The notes under the pieces are model-generated. The model made no database searches, was not told where the DNA came from, and worked only from the letters and a program-made list of their open reading frames with translations. A stretch of DNA of 64,000 nucleotides from Unio delphinus. Its lineage: Eukaryota > Mollusca > Bivalvia > Unionida > Unionidae. Location of the stretch: contig JAQISU010000114.1 of assembly GCA_029339505.1 (NCBI GenBank), positions 6,335,001 through 6,399,000 of the forward strand. Direction: 5' to 3'. Position numbers and translations under genes: made by a program. Shown here piece after piece: positions 13,101-24,999 of this stretch; within the stretch, counting starts at the first letter, position 1; each line of letters begins with the position of its first letter.

Positions 13101-13744
13101 TTTCTTAACCAAAATTGTATCAAGATCTACACGGTATCGCGACCTGGGGTCATATAAATTTATCGCTATAAATCAGTGTGAGATCGTTTGAGCACTTGAC
13201 AAGTTTTTAAAATTCAATTATATCCATATCTTCTGAACTCCAAGTGTGATGAATATATCTAAGTGTATGTGTTTCAACTCCACTATAAATATTAGTTACC
13301 TCTGTTTACTTTAGGTATATGCGCGCATCTCCATGTAACCTAAATTATATCTGTATTTTTGTATGCCTCAAGAAAATATTCCTGCTGGATATAATTTTGT
13401 CCAGCATTACATCATCGTAAACAACTAATTTATTTATAACTCCAAAACGTTCGTCAACACTCGGCGCTTCATCAATATCGGTGATAAAATTAATAATAAA
13501 CACCTTCCTTTAATATTTTTTCGTCCTCGTTAAATTCTTTAAGAACATCGTAGCATTTCTGATAATCTTCAGATTATGTCAATGTTATTAATGTATCTCA
13601 CTTGAGCCATCTTGTTATCAAATTAAGTAACAATTGTAATAACACTTCCAAACGAACCTATTATCATTCTGATAGAATTCAGTAGCGCTGGATAATGTTT
13701 AAATGGTTAATGTTTCGTGTAGCTGAGAAATAAATTACATCCAT
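13100..13744 (-). pseudogene. Packaging ATPase relic, element A
   Basis: Degenerate copy of the A32/FtsK-type genome-packaging ATPase found intact-looking in element B at 33.7-34.4 kb. The start (MDVIYFS) aligns with B's MEVIDFS. The block NSIRMII survives, but the Walker A region reads GSFGSVIT instead of B's GPSGSGKT. Further blocks (GVETHTLRYIHHTW; FIAINLYDPRSRYRVDL) align with B's GVDTYTLRNI and FITINIHDPRTRYRIGL. Several frameshifts and stops separate the blocks, so it is non-functional. The gene points away from the plus-strand capsid genes that follow. Confidence 0.8.
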
Positions 13745-14350
13745 ATTATTAATATATGAATCGATAGTGTTTACGTTATCTAGTAGCAGCCGAATAGGTG
13801 AACTAACCACATGCTGGAAGGTCCGTTTTTGAAAACTAACGCTTCCTACCAAATAATGATAAGGGATGAAGATGTCACTGCTGGAAGGTTTATTGTTTAT
13901 AACTAAAGCTTCCTATGAAAACGAAAGCAACTTGCGAAATAGCAAACGAAATTTAGAAAACAAAGAGAATTTTATGAGTTCTTCTAGCTGATATAGTTGC
14001 TGCTCAACCTCTCCCTTTTGATAAAGAAATACTGGAAGGTATTGGCAAAGTTCGTACTGATATAAGTAAAACAAAAGATCTTGCAATAGCCTAAATTAAT
14101 TAATAGACTTAAGGAAAGTGCTGTTGAAGAACGTTAAAAAATAAAAGAGAACGAATTGCCTAGGCGGACACATGAAGCTTTGATGAAAAGAATAAATGTG
14201 TAAAGCCTAAATATATACGATTATAATTGTATTAAGTGAATATATTACGACAAAGAACAAGTTTGAAAAATGATCTAAAATATGTTTTGTTAATGAAAAA
14301 AAAAGAGTATGAAAACGCAAAGGAAAAAGGGTTCTCAACAAAAACCGTCC
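13745..14350 (+). other. Decayed, possibly coding stretch of element A
   Basis: Between the ATPase relic and the Gln-rich relic there are short frames (for example FDKEILEGIGKVRTDISK at about 14018-14072) with coding-like, charged helical composition but no recognised family. It lies inside the element, so an eroded element gene is likely; nothing more can be said. Confidence 0.35.
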
Positions 14351-15050
14351 ATGTCACAAACTCCTCAGCAAGAACTTTCTTGTCGACTTCCTCCACAGCA
14401 GCAACAAATAGAACAACAACATTAGCATCCACAACAACAAAAACCACAACCTCATCAACCTCAACTTAAACCGCAATCTCTCCAACAAGGACCTTCATAT
14501 CAACTTTCTCCACCGCAGCAACAAATAGAGCGAAACAAAAACCACAATCTCCCGGGTCACAATAACCTTCAGAAAGAATTAAGATTATTAAGAATAAATT
14601 TACGTTTAAATGTCCTAGCGATATCGGGAATCAAAATATGTAAAACCTAGATATATTGATTCTTGGAAGAGTGGAGATGATTGTATTAAAGATGTATATT
14701 CCATATTTAGTAATAATCCTACCGAAGATGATGACCAGTTTTTTGAGATTGTTTTGCGCGTGATGTATGACAAGAACAAGACAAGACAAGACAACTCCGA
14801 AAAAGCTTTTTCTTTTACTCTGGAGAATCTTTTATAAGTGGTATTACAATTCAAGGAAGTGGTCTTGTTATTTGTCCTGACAGTTCTTACCGACGTAGAT
14901 AGATAAGAAGTTCTGATTGGAGGAAAAAGTGCTAAAATCATTCATGAAATATCCCATATTTGCCGAAGATTATTTACTGGCGGTAATGTGGATCGCAATA
15001 TTTATCGTTCTCTCATCGATGAAATTGCTGATGATTATCACAGCGACTAA
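14351..15050 (+). pseudogene. Gln/Pro-rich structural-type protein relic, element A
   Basis: ATG at 14351 opens a Gln/Pro-rich stretch in which PPQQQQIE occurs twice and an in-frame TAG interrupts. After frame changes, a non-repetitive part continues: a block starting YVKPRYIDSWKSGDDCIKD at about 14640, ending at TAA 14835-14837, then IIHEISHICRRLFTGG and SLIDEIADDYHSD ending near 15050. The order suggests one gene with a low-complexity N-terminus and a folded C-terminus in the virion module. I do not recognise the family. At least three lesions. Confidence 0.6.
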
Positions 15051-15106
15051 ACAATTATTTAATCAGTATGTAATTTAAGAAACATTGACTATACATAATA
15101 CTCAAC

Positions 15107-15486
15107 ATGGACCGATTATGGTCAGCGATAAATTCGCGATTACCAACTTACAAAGCAATTTACGGTGATGAACTCGGTGGTGTTGTTCAGGGTCTATTTA
15201 GAAAGATAGCTCCAAAAGCAATACCGATCGCAAAACAATAAGAAATGAAAGATATCGATTTTGTAAGTGAAAAGCTGCTATTGATACTGGTAATCCAACC
15301 AGTAAAGCATTTTCAGCAATCAAATATAGATTAGTACGATAATTACGACGAAAACAACAGCCAGTAAAATTACCAAGCACTAAAGTTATGACTGTAAATG
15401 TCAGTAAAGTAATGAATCAAGCCGCAAATAAAACACTTGCAGAGTTGGGCGTAGACACACTGCGTCTAGAAGTAGAAACAATATAA
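15107..15486 (+). pseudogene. Small pVI/pX-like virion protein relic, element A
   Basis: ATG at 15107 starts a short basic protein with a Gly-rich segment (YGDELGGVVQGLFRKIAPK) typical of the small Polinton protein that has a glycine-rich amphipathic helix and is compared with adenovirus minor core or membrane-lytic proteins. The first frame stops at 15239-15241. Downstream frames (TGNPTSKAFSAIK; NQAANKTLAELGV) extend it to TAA near 15486 through frameshifts. It sits just before the capsid gene, as expected for Polinton virion modules. Family assignment is by pattern only. Confidence 0.6.
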
Positions 15487-15511
15487 ATGCTAGTCTTATA
15501 GCTGGAAGTAG

Positions 15512-17030
15512 TCTTCGTGTTAGGCGATAACACATACAATAAAGATGTTAAACGTGTATCTGGTCCAGCATTCGACATGGACGCACCGGTTCTTAAAGAT
15601 GAATACGTGCGATATTATCAGTATTATTCTTATGGCGCAATAACAACCAAATCAGCGTATGCGTATCGAACTTCAATTTCAGGATACAAGTAGATATTTC
15701 TTACCTGCTGAAACGTATATTGAAGTAGAAGGTAGACCTGTGAGAGCAGATGAGACAAATTGCGGAATTGGTGATAAAATTGGTTTCATTGACAACGGAA
15801 TTGTGGCATTATTTAACAGTGCCACATACAGGAATGACGGAAAAATAATTCAATCGTATCTTGAAAATGTTGATATTGTTCCAACAATAATCGGTTTAGC
15901 AAGATTTTCTGATGATTACAGAAGATAAGCTGATCCGTCAATGATGTTTGCAAACGATACCTTTGAAAAACCCGAAAACAATGACATGACAATGAATTCA
16001 GCTGGAAATGAAGTTGCATCGGTGAATGAAAATTTCACTTAGGATTTGTCTCACGTAGAACAATGTTGAACTACGATTAATTATTTTCATGTGCAATTCC
16101 ACTATCTGACATCTTTAGATTTTGTAGAAATGTTAGAAAGGCTATATTTTTTGGAGTCAAGCACACAGTAGTTCTTGTATGGAAAGCCACCTTCAATGAT
16201 GCAATCAGACGACTCAACACAGTTGATGCTGATAAAGTAATATTAACAAAACTCCCATTGTGGATGCCGATAATGACTCCAGCCATTGCTGAAGAACCCA
16301 AATTACCCTTTTTAATGGATCAAGGCGGTAAATAATTATTATCATGGTTGGCAGTAACTACAGATAGTGTTCAAAGTGATCTTAATGTCTTTTTACATGG
16401 CATATAGCATCACAAAATGGTGTTTCTGCACCACGACATATTGTCACTGCTTTTCAAAATACTAATCAATTAAACTCAAGAACATGATCCAATGGTGTTT
16501 GACACACTTGGAGTTTATGAGTTTTCTTTGAGGATAAAGGAACAACAATAACCTTCTCAGGGTATATTATTGAATGTTTTTGAAAATAATCATGTAGCAC
16601 GTGCATATCATTGTTTGATGTCTTTTTATGGGCAGTGATCAGAATGTAGATAGTGGTTTGCAGATATCTCAGCGGGATTTCACAACGCTGAATCCAAACA
16701 TTACTTTTCGTTGGATCAATTTAGATATCTTGTCAACTGAAATGCTGCCGTAACTCCTACTGATATAGCAGTTTCAGTTATTCTCAGCGACAAAGCGATT
16801 TTACTTAAAAGCGCTTGTGGTCGAATGTATGTCATTGATGTTCCAGTAGAGAACATGCAATTACATTACTTATCATGTTATAAAAATGTCGTATATTCAT
16901 GTCAGAGTCACTCTGACTTCCGGTCAGGTAAATCAATTACTTTCAAAACTTGCAAGTAAATGCAGAACAAAAATATCAAATATAAACGATCAAATTTCCA
17001 AACAAATTATCATTAACCAAGACACAACAT
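15512..17030 (+). pseudogene. Major capsid protein (double jelly-roll) relic, element A
   Basis: Broken frames across 1.5 kb match the shape of the Polinton/adintovirus major capsid protein. The block with RIELQFQDTSRYFLPAETYI and EVEGRPV is the N-terminal signature (a polar strand, 'LP.ETYIEVEG'), followed by IVALFNSATYRNDGKII and NVDIVPTIIG. Then comes a segment with AIPLSDIFRFCRNVRKAIF, HTVVLVWKATFNDAIRRLN and LPLWMPIMTP, the characteristic middle of the family. The C-terminal part (SACGRMYVIDVPVENMQLHY) is still readable near 16810-16875. Stops and frameshifts occur roughly every 200-300 bp. The hexon-like shell protein is absent from element B. Confidence 0.75.
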
Positions 17031-17325
17031 TTTAATAAGGCCTTATAATCAAATATAGTAGTTCAACTTCATATTTCTCCGAGTGACATTAAATACATGG
17101 TTAAAGTAGGTTGCATATTTCCACTCTTTGCAGTTTTACCAGCTTTAATAGCTGCTGTAGCCCCAACTATTGCACCAAACAGCTGCTCTTGGTTTTTTGA
17201 GTGATACTGTTGGAGGTCTTTGTCAAATGGCTGTTGATAATATAACAGGAATGGGATTTTAAAACGAGAAAAGGATATAAGATTACCGGGAAAAGTCTGA
17301 GACTTAAAGCAACAATTCGTTAATC
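17030..17325 (+). pseudogene. Hydrophobic small virion protein relic, element A
   Basis: Between the capsid and protease relics is a frame with FPLFAVLPALIAAVAPTIAP, a hydrophobic Ala/Pro-rich core, followed in another frame by FLSDTVGGLCQMAVDNITG and GMGF. This Ala/Gly-rich hydrophobic organisation is typical of the small Polinton protein encoded beside the protease and probably a core or membrane-interacting virion component. Identification is by context and composition only. Confidence 0.45.
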
Positions 17326-17331
17326 CGTCCA

Positions 17332-17669
17332 ATGTCTAACTTTGACTTACTTGATGTTGCTGATGAATTAAATATAAAACATTTAGAAGTGTTTTTTATG
17401 CGTGATAAGTTACCTTTAGACCAAGCAATGTTGAAACCGGTATCATTAATCTCGACAATAATTCAGGACCTGGTACTCATTGGGTGGCATACACAATTGA
17501 TCCACGTGGATCTGTTTATTTTGATTTGTACAGACGTCCTCCACCGAAGGAATTTATATTATATACAAAATCCATTCCAATCTGGTATCCAATATTACCA
17601 ACACAGACAATAACTATTCCACCAATTTGTGGCCGTGAAGTAATTGCCGTATCAACAATCCCCCGATAA
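17332..17669 (+). pseudogene. Adenain-like cysteine protease relic, element A
   Basis: ATG at 17332 starts a frame (MSNFDLLDVADELNIKH, then VFFMRDKLP) that matches the N-terminal part of Polinton Ulp1/adenain-type maturation proteases. A frameshift near 17440 moves the reading to the frame holding GTHWVAYTIDPRGSVYFD, which contains the catalytic His of the 'GTHWVAY' motif and the acidic 'YFD' position; a Cys (PICGRE) appears near the end at the place of the nucleophile region. Such proteases process virion precursors. The gene is broken by at least one frameshift and ends early. Confidence 0.72.
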
Positions 17670-17801
17670 AGTTGTACACGAATACACGAATAACGTCTAT
17701 CGTAGGTTTTAATCTTATTGCATCATAGTAGATATTTACGGAAGATTTTCATCTAACCAAAATACTCAACGGACGGAAAATCGCACGAAAATATAAATAA
17801 A

Positions 17802-18191
17802 ATGACTAGTGATGAAATATCCGAATTGTTAAATCTAGCAAATGTAGATCCAAACTAAGTGGCTTTATTTCAAGAGAAGCAAGGAAAATTAAAAACTAGT
17901 AATCGTTCTTTGCAAGATATTATCGTCATAAATAATGGAGTAACCAAAAATATCATAGCTGTGTTTGATAGTAATGAAAACATTAAGCTCGATGCTGGCG
18001 TGTCAACGATATCTGATAATATTCGCAATGGAGTAAACAAATCCGGTGATTCAATGACTCGTCCTCTCAGTATGAATAATAATAATATGACTGTCCTTGG
18101 AGAACCAGAATCAAACGATGACTCTAGAACAAAGAAATATGTCGACGATACCAACCTCTCAATCACAGACTCACAACACTCGATACTTTAA
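17802..18191 (+). pseudogene. Fibre-like protein relic, element A
   Basis: ATG at 17802 opens a frame interrupted by TAA at 17856-17858 and continuing in the same frame to TAA 18189-18191, 129 codons in total. The second half (GDSMTRPLSMNNNNMTVLGE, then NDDSRTKKYVDD) has the 'D.M...L.M....I..L..P...DA..K.YVD' pattern known from tail and fibre trimerisation segments of phages and Polinton fibres. It precedes the beta-rich and membrane genes, in the same order as the tail block of element B. A single nonsense change appears to be the main lesion. Confidence 0.55.
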
Positions 18192-18299
18192 TGACCTTAT
18201 TTATAACTGATTTTTTTAATCATGTAAACTTGTTCTTGAGTTTTCGAAGAAATATTAATAGAAATATTAACAATTTTCGGAAGTCCAGAAGTCGTTGAT

Positions 18300-18557
18300 A
18301 TGAAACTCGCTGACATAAAAATAATTATATATAGCGTAGCATGTACGGTAGTGTCTGGACAAGTATTATGGTCACAAACTAATAAATTTATTAAACATCG
18401 CGCAGAGGTTACTGGTATATACAGATTGTCAGTAATCGGTGTTTTAGTATTTACGATATCCACCACAATACCACGGCGTTATCCACCAATAAAATCTTCT
18501 GGATTTATGTTAGTGATGTTGGACCAAAACGACGAAGTAACATGTAGTTGTCGTTGA
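18300..18557 (+). pseudogene. Beta-rich tail protein relic, element A
   Basis: The frame holds LWSQTNKFIKHRAEVTGIYR followed by LSVIGVLVFTIS. This aligns with element B's frame at 44716-45005 (YTWTPTNNILHVTAAVKGIY followed by RLTLVTPTLFNIS). Both have a Trp, a TN pair and GIYRL at equal spacing. In A the downstream part is frameshifted. Function unknown; its position between fibre-like and membrane genes in both elements argues for a structural role. Confidence 0.6.
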
Positions 18558-18559
18558 CA

Positions 18560-18947
18560 TAATTTTGTGTTCTGTGTCGCTGTTATCGCTGGAACCGGCT
18601 TATTGCTCTCAACAATAACATCGCTTGTGATGGCACCAGTAGTTTGTGTTTCAGTTGCAATAATTGTCGATGTTCTTAATATTATTACCCACAAAATATC
18701 CACATTTAGCCAAAATAAACTGAACGAGTACATAATAAAACTACATACAGCGACTCTAGCATACTCTAAATGGTCTTCGTTGATATTATCAGGTCTTAGT
18801 GATGGAATAATATCAGATAATAAGTTCACAGAACTTATTAAAATTTACAACAAGGCAATGACTACGTCTGATGTAAAAAATAATGATAATAACTTGAATA
18901 ACGCAAGAACTACTGAAAAAGATCATCCGTTAATACTTCTATGTTAA
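18560..18947 (+). pseudogene. Membrane protein with IS-EF tail, element A copy
   Basis: A near-intact frame of 126 codons with two hydrophobic stretches (VAVIAGTGLLLSTI; LVMAPVVCVSVAIIV) is followed by KISTFSQNKLNEYIIKL and SDGIISDNKFTELIKIYNKA. It aligns along its length with element B's gene at 44.0-44.6 kb, including the 'IISD..F..LIK.YN' block against B's FISDEEFSKMVRLYDS. The pattern of a hydrophobic N-terminal half plus a '..L.DG.ISD.EF..I...Y' tail is recurrent in Polinton elements; its function is not established. No ATG start is visible here; the N-terminus is probably lost. Confidence 0.65.
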
Positions 18948-18954
18948 AACAAAC

Positions 18955-20060
18955 AATGATATCAACAAGCTCAATCAATTCTGAATTTTTCATCAACTTT
19001 CCAAGTTCAATTCCAGTAAAGGGAATTGCGCTTACACAGTTACGAGAATATCACAGGTGGCCAAATGTTAGATCAAAATCATTCGGTGGATTGTAGGATA
19101 ATAATTCGCTCGTATTTACAAATAAATATAAAAGCAAATAAATATAGAGATGATGGAAATTGGATTATTGTTTCTATTCCTACATGAAGTTATCAAATCG
19201 CACAAATAAACGATAAATTCCATCGCAAAAGTAAATATATTACAATAAAAGAATCAGAAAAACTATTACTGTTCATGAACCAACTTTATTAGCCACGATT
19301 GAAATAAATTTCACCGATTATATTAATCAATCAATCATCGATCATATCAGTTTAAGGTTGCTCTGATAAAATTCCATCATAAATCAATGGACATCCAGAA
19401 CCGCGACGATGATTTTTCAACTTACGATTTTTTTTTAAATAACGGTGCCACAGTATAGAAGAAAATGAGATAATAAATTATTCAATACTCAAGTGATTGA
19501 TGTCACCCCGACCACCCTCCCTCCCAAGATTTCGGGTTTATTGAAGACTTCAGATTTGTCATTAATTGTAAACGAAGAATATATTAATAATATTTCAGTA
19601 GCACTTTAGAACCGAGCTTACACGCATATTTGGTAATCTACAAAATGTATTTGTTAGTATTACAAAATATTATTTTTATGAATTGAAACAGCAAATTATG
19701 GAAACAATACAACATTTAAATCAAACTATAGACTATATCGAGTACATTAATTAGCAAATTCGTAATAATGTAATAAATTTTAATGTGAATCATGATTATG
19801 GAGAATCCGAATTCGTTTCAGATAAGGTATTTCTTGATCACTATAAAATAACTGTACAACAATTACCAACATTTGTAATGCCATCACTGGCAACCGACGA
19901 ACTAAAGAAAGTACTCAGCGATCTAATCAATAATAACTTTCCTAAATTAGTTGAAGCATGGAGAAAAAACTCAACCAGCATGTATTTTCCAATTTGATCA
20001 TATTCTGTATGTGACGTAACTGACGGCATGTATCAAGCAAATCTTGAAAAATTGAATTTG
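18955..20060 (+). pseudogene. Large structural protein relic, element A
   Basis: Homologue of the 650-residue protein of element B (42154-44106). Blocks SEFFINFPSSIPVKGIALTQ and LREYHRWPNVRSKSFGG match B's EFSVEFNPPLAVSEIALTQL and RCYYSWPNLRSAPF; IVSIPT.SYQIAQIND matches the 'IHLPTGAYDIEDIND' region; HEPTLLATIEINFTDY matches B's HEPLLSTVIEVNSPDY. A last block (19785-19997) contains LPTFVMPSLATDELKKVLSD and FPKLVEAW, the motif duplicated inside the B protein. Multiple stops and frameshifts. A ends here, against a candidate host exon. Confidence 0.75.
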
Positions 20061-20065
20061 AATTT

Positions 20066-20276
20066 CTATAGCATGAACTCAATCTGATTTAAATCTGATC
20101 TCCACTGTCCTAGGTGAAGATCTGACACCGCCCGTTCAGGGATCATGTACTGTAAACCTTTGAATTTGACAATGTAAATGCAGTCATGAAAAATCTTAAA
20201 GTGAATCAAATTGTTCGGCACACATTGATGCTCTTCAGCCACACTGCTCATTCTCTCAAACTCCACTTGTAATATT
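20066..20276 (-). CDS. Candidate minus-strand terminal exon, unknown gene
   Basis: On the minus strand a possible acceptor (TTTTTATCAGCCATTCAG) precedes a frame that stays open for about 70 codons to TAG at 20066-20068 (motifs: HQCVPNNLIHFKIFHDCIYI and YMIPERAVSDLHLGQWR). Composition is coding-like and unlike the repeats around it. A further open frame on the same strand at 20248-20430 (FFVNNPQPLYGQPIYIQRDY) is in a different frame and could be an upstream exon or the same gene after an indel. I do not recognise either. It abuts the end of element A. Confidence 0.4.
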
Positions 20277-20439
20277 TCATCTGAATGGCTGATAAAAATT
20301 GTAGAACAAAGTACACTTCATAACGAGAATAGTCACGCTGTATATAAATTGGCTGTCCGTACAAAGGCTGGGGATTATTAACAAAAAATAAGTCTACGTC
20401 ACCAGAGCAATTGTTCTTACCTGCATTCATGCTATAGGC

Positions 20440-22620
20440 ACAAAAAGGTCTATTTTAAAGGATACATAACGTGCGACACTTTTAATACATATGGTCTTAT
20501 GTGAAAGTATATGAAATGTATACATGTAAATTTAATTTCATTAGGTTTTCTTTTATACTTTAGGCTGAAACTTACGGTAATGGGCTTAGGATTAAAACAG
20601 TGAACATCACTGGAAGATTAAATATAATCATCATTGGATGAAAATAATACTACTATGGAAAATACACTCCGTTTATAACAATATGGTGATAGCAATTTCA
20701 GCACATGGTTTCCCATTTTATCTAGAGGTAGACACGTTTGCATTATGCCCCGCTCCGAATGATGTCCCTGATCTGCATTAAAATGTGGCAATTTCTATTG
20801 AGATCACTAAGAAGTTTAAACCTTTTCCAGCATGATTCGGACACGTGAAAAGGACTATTTCCATTCTGAGGAACATTCGTGCAGACTTTAGAGGTTTTGT
20901 GAGAATAGTGTTTTTCATAAACTCTAAGTCATGCTGATTTCCGTAACCAGAGGGGGGTGGGTGGAGGGGAGAGTCGGGAGAGAGATAGAGGAAGAATATC
21001 TCTAGAATGAGAGTGTCACTATGATGATGAAATACAGCTAGCTACATCTGGGGAATGAGGTACAGGAATCTGTAATTAGAGAGGCGAGTTCTTCTCACTT
21101 CAGAATAAATTAACTGTTGGGGCGTGGTTTGTGCTTATTTATGTGTAATCGGGACGTAACCACACGACCAAATATGGGCTCTTTTCAAGATTCTAGTGTT
21201 CATTTCATTCTAGTCAGAAGGAGGCTCTCACCTCCAATACACAAGATCGCCCATGTTTTACGTCATTCGACAGAAAGTTGGCTGCATTACCAATTTACTC
21301 ACTAATTGGAATTCTATGAATGTATACCCCATAGCCTTTGTAACTTACCGAGTGTATTTTATTTGCTGATTTTACAATACATGAGAAATGTAAAATGCAA
21401 GAGAGTTTTGCCTTTCCTCATAAGTGTGCAAAATTTACTAAAATAGTATATATAATTGTTATATATAAATAAATGAAATTAATCTTAATATGTTTTAGAA
21501 GAAAATTACTTTCAATATAAATTAGCCAAAAATTACTTTTAATACAATTTAGAAAAAAAATTCAATCTTATTACTTTTGCTAAAAATTATGACCTAATAG
21601 AGGTAATTTCGATCGTGTAACATTACATCAAATGCTAAGATCAAGAATGAAGAGGATTGCCACCTGTGGAATCCAGCATTGCTTTAATAAATGCTAGTAG
21701 TAAATAGGAGTATGAGCGACAATATGTTACTGTGAATGTACTGACCTAATGGGATGATGTTCAATATTTTAGAATTTTAACAAATGTAGATTTGTTCAAT
21801 AATTGCAATATTTGTCCATTTTGCATGACAAATTCGAGGCAATAAAGACCATCTCTATTTTAGGCTTAAAACTCCTGACCCAATTTTGGAAATCTGATCT
21901 TTTGATCTAACCTGTCTTTTATATCACATGTATGATCATTACTCCAAATTACCAAAATAAGATTTTTCAAAAACTTGAGATGTGCCAACATTTCGCTTTT
22001 TTAAATTATAGGGTTTTGCAGACAATTGTGCCATTTTTATATCTACTCCGGAATTTTAATGAGCCTGTTTTCCTGTTTCTACATTTAATTTCGAAATACT
22101 GCTGACAAGGAGGATGACCGGCATGCCATCTTTTTCTGTCAATCCGGCATTTATTTTGGACTCGTATTTGACATTAATGTTTAAAATCATTCATTGACAT
22201 TTACGAACTGCATTTTTCCCAGGTCTGATAATACTTAAAAACTGTAAATATCAACATCATCGTTATCATCAGCCATTATTTGCCAAAAAATATTACCGAA
22301 GATGAATCATGCTGAGTCAGCAATTTGGGACTTTCTAATTAGCCTGCATTTTAAACAAACATTTGTTAAACTTGCTACATAAAAGCAATGTTCAAACTAC
22401 AGCGGAATGCTTGTTCTAGAGTCCAGTCTGTCAACCAAATTTAGTTTATGTACCATTCATGGATCGAAGATCATAGATTTGTAAATGGTTGCCTACCGAA
22501 AAAAATATGTGCCATGTGCTGTGATACCTATGTTAATGGCAAGACTTATGTCACACCGAGCTATGTCAGGGTTACCAGTTAATTTAAAAAAATGGCATAC
22601 TATTACACTTTTATGTGAAC

Positions 22621-22654
<34 letters not shown>

Positions 22655-23800
22655 GCCAGTACTGTTCTCCAGAATATATAACCCAAGTTAGTAGATGATT
22701 GCTGCTTTATAATCAGACAGTACTGTACTTTTTCAGATAAATTAACTAACAAGTACACAAGGTAACTAATCACCTTACACTATACAAATAAATGGCAGCC
22801 TTCCATTTTTTTTTATCTGGGTGTGATATTAAGAGCGATGTGATGTATGTTTCAAGACACATCTCCATGTCAAGTTTCATGATTTTATGTCAACGGTATG
22901 CATACAGGGTACAACAAGGTACACATATATATGTGGTAAATAACTAAATGATAAACGTAAACAAAAATATAAAATGCACATGTACAGTTAGTTCTTTTGG
23001 TACCCGCACTTGGCAGAAAGTGCCATGAAGCCCACTATAAAAACTGTTGCCTAGTACGTTCAAAGAAACCAATTTGTTTTGTAGCTAAAAGTTTTTTTTT
23101 TTATAAAAATAATGCATACATGATCAGGATACTTATTTTGCAAATCGAGCCTCCCAGATTAAACCATTTAAGTTTTAAAAACAATGTAGGGTCAGCTGTA
23201 CACTTAGGTGGGAAGCCGAATCCTGTTAAATCACTAAATGTTGCATAGGAAGGCACGCAATCTATATGGATGTAACTGTTGTTGTGAGGCTTGGAGAGTG
23301 AATGTTTGTTATGATGCTGTAAATATTATCGGTGGAAAAAAACCCAGCATACTACAAAAGATTGTTTTCATACATACCTTACTCGACCTTATTACCTCAA
23401 TGAGTTTATATAAGAGGTGAAGCAGATAGATCACCATACCCTGCAAAAACCATGCCCAGTCCCCGAAGGTATGCGAGATAGCTTCTAACTAACTGGACTG
23501 GAAAATATACTCCATATGTCCGGGAGCGGTTTAGAAAGGAAACACGTTTCCTTGCCGTAAATCCAGTGGAAGTTGTGAGGTCGCGTCTATATGTAAAAAT
23601 AAAATTAATTGGAAAGGTAACCTTTCATGCCAGGGCTATATGTCCCACCATATTCAATTGATCCTTTCAGGATCAAGATCTCTTAGATCAGAACTGGAGA
23701 AGTGAACTCGGTCATTACACGGTATGTATAATAACAGAACATTTTCGCTCACAATAAATAATTTTGGGCGACTGTTGAAACAAAGGTTGGGATTTTGGTA
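20440..23800. other. Intergenic, no supported gene
   Basis: AT-rich with short ORFs. A (CT)n microsatellite lies at about 22622-22652. The ORFs at 22997-23248 and 23238-23420 overlap, lack motifs and are not supported. Confidence 0.5.
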
Positions 23801-24689
23801 GTCATCCTGGCTGCCAATAGATCCGTACCGGTAGCTTGTGCTCGAAGGACTTCCCTTTCCCTGAAACCTTTATTATAAATTTGTCCGCCATAGCCAAGAC
23901 TGTCATGGAGGAAAAAGACATTCTTGGTGACTTGCTGAGAATTCTGGCAACCTGCTCAATAAATGAGATTAGATGATTAAGGTTGAAAGCGTAGCTTGGC
24001 CTATGATGGTCTTGGAAGAATGATGGATGAAGAGAACATTGCATCTCGTTCTACTAGTTTTAATTTCATAGCTGATGTTAATGGCAATGGTCCATTGCAT
24101 GTCAGTCATCTGTGTACGGAGTGGGACACATTAATAAACAGGCTCCAAAGGCATGCACTCTGAGAAGGTAAGTTGTGTGCCGCTCTTTGAAAGATCGCCA
24201 AGAATACTATATCCAACTTCGATCCATGGTCACGACATCAAATGATGGAAAAATGATGTGTGTGGCTTGTAGAACTAATGACAATTATTCGAGGGAAGAT
24301 GTCTGCCAGAATAAGCGTCTGTAGATATTTGGGACCTGTAATTGACGATGTAAGCTGCCATAAAAATCAATAACTCTCATATTTTGGATGCAATTAATAA
24401 AAGTAAATTCTTCCTCAGACCATGATCACTTTTTATGTCGGAACTTTAGACCAGGCAGCTATTGTGGAGGAATGAGAAGGACAAAACTCGGATGGTAGTA
24501 AGCAGAAAATCTTCAGTCCAAGCCTCGAAGGTTGAGTCTTCATGCGCCCTAGCAAAATCTAATAATGACACGGGAACTTAAGAGCCAGTTTTTATTATGT
24601 CTGGATTAACTTAGTTAAGTCAATATATTGTGCTACCTGTATAGTGGTTGTAGAAGTAGGTCTATAATGGTGGCTAGGATACCTTCAGC

Positions 24690-24965
24690 ACGTTAGAAGT
24701 TAGAATTCGTTACATCCAAGATGTCGCTACGAATAGGATCCCTCTGGGTGAACAAATGTGAAGACCAATGAAGTGACACATCTCTTTGAAACTGAGACAC
24801 CAAGCTGAATATCATACACTGAAGGTAATATGCAGGTTTGACTGATCCATGTGGATACCTAAGTAAACTGGATGCTCTCCACAGGAAGTGACTAGCGGCA
24901 CTATGCAGGCTATATTGATCCACGATAGTACCTTTATAGCCAGATATCATTGACAGGAAATGCAT
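24690..24965 (-). mobile_element. Possible DIRS-type tyrosine recombinase scrap
   Basis: A 90-codon minus-strand frame reads FLSMISGYKGTIVDQYS and later a Pro/Gln/Arg-containing segment (VSQFQRDVSLHWSSHLFTQR). The 'S.ISGYK..I' start and the spacing to the second block recall the N-terminal part of DIRS tyrosine recombinases. The match is weak and short; it is listed because DIRS reverse-transcriptase relics occur elsewhere in the window. The surrounding 23.4-24.7 kb also has decayed, coding-like patches I cannot assign. Confidence 0.25.
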
Positions 24966-24999
24966 AACATTACTAAGAGATTAAACTGTTATATAATTG

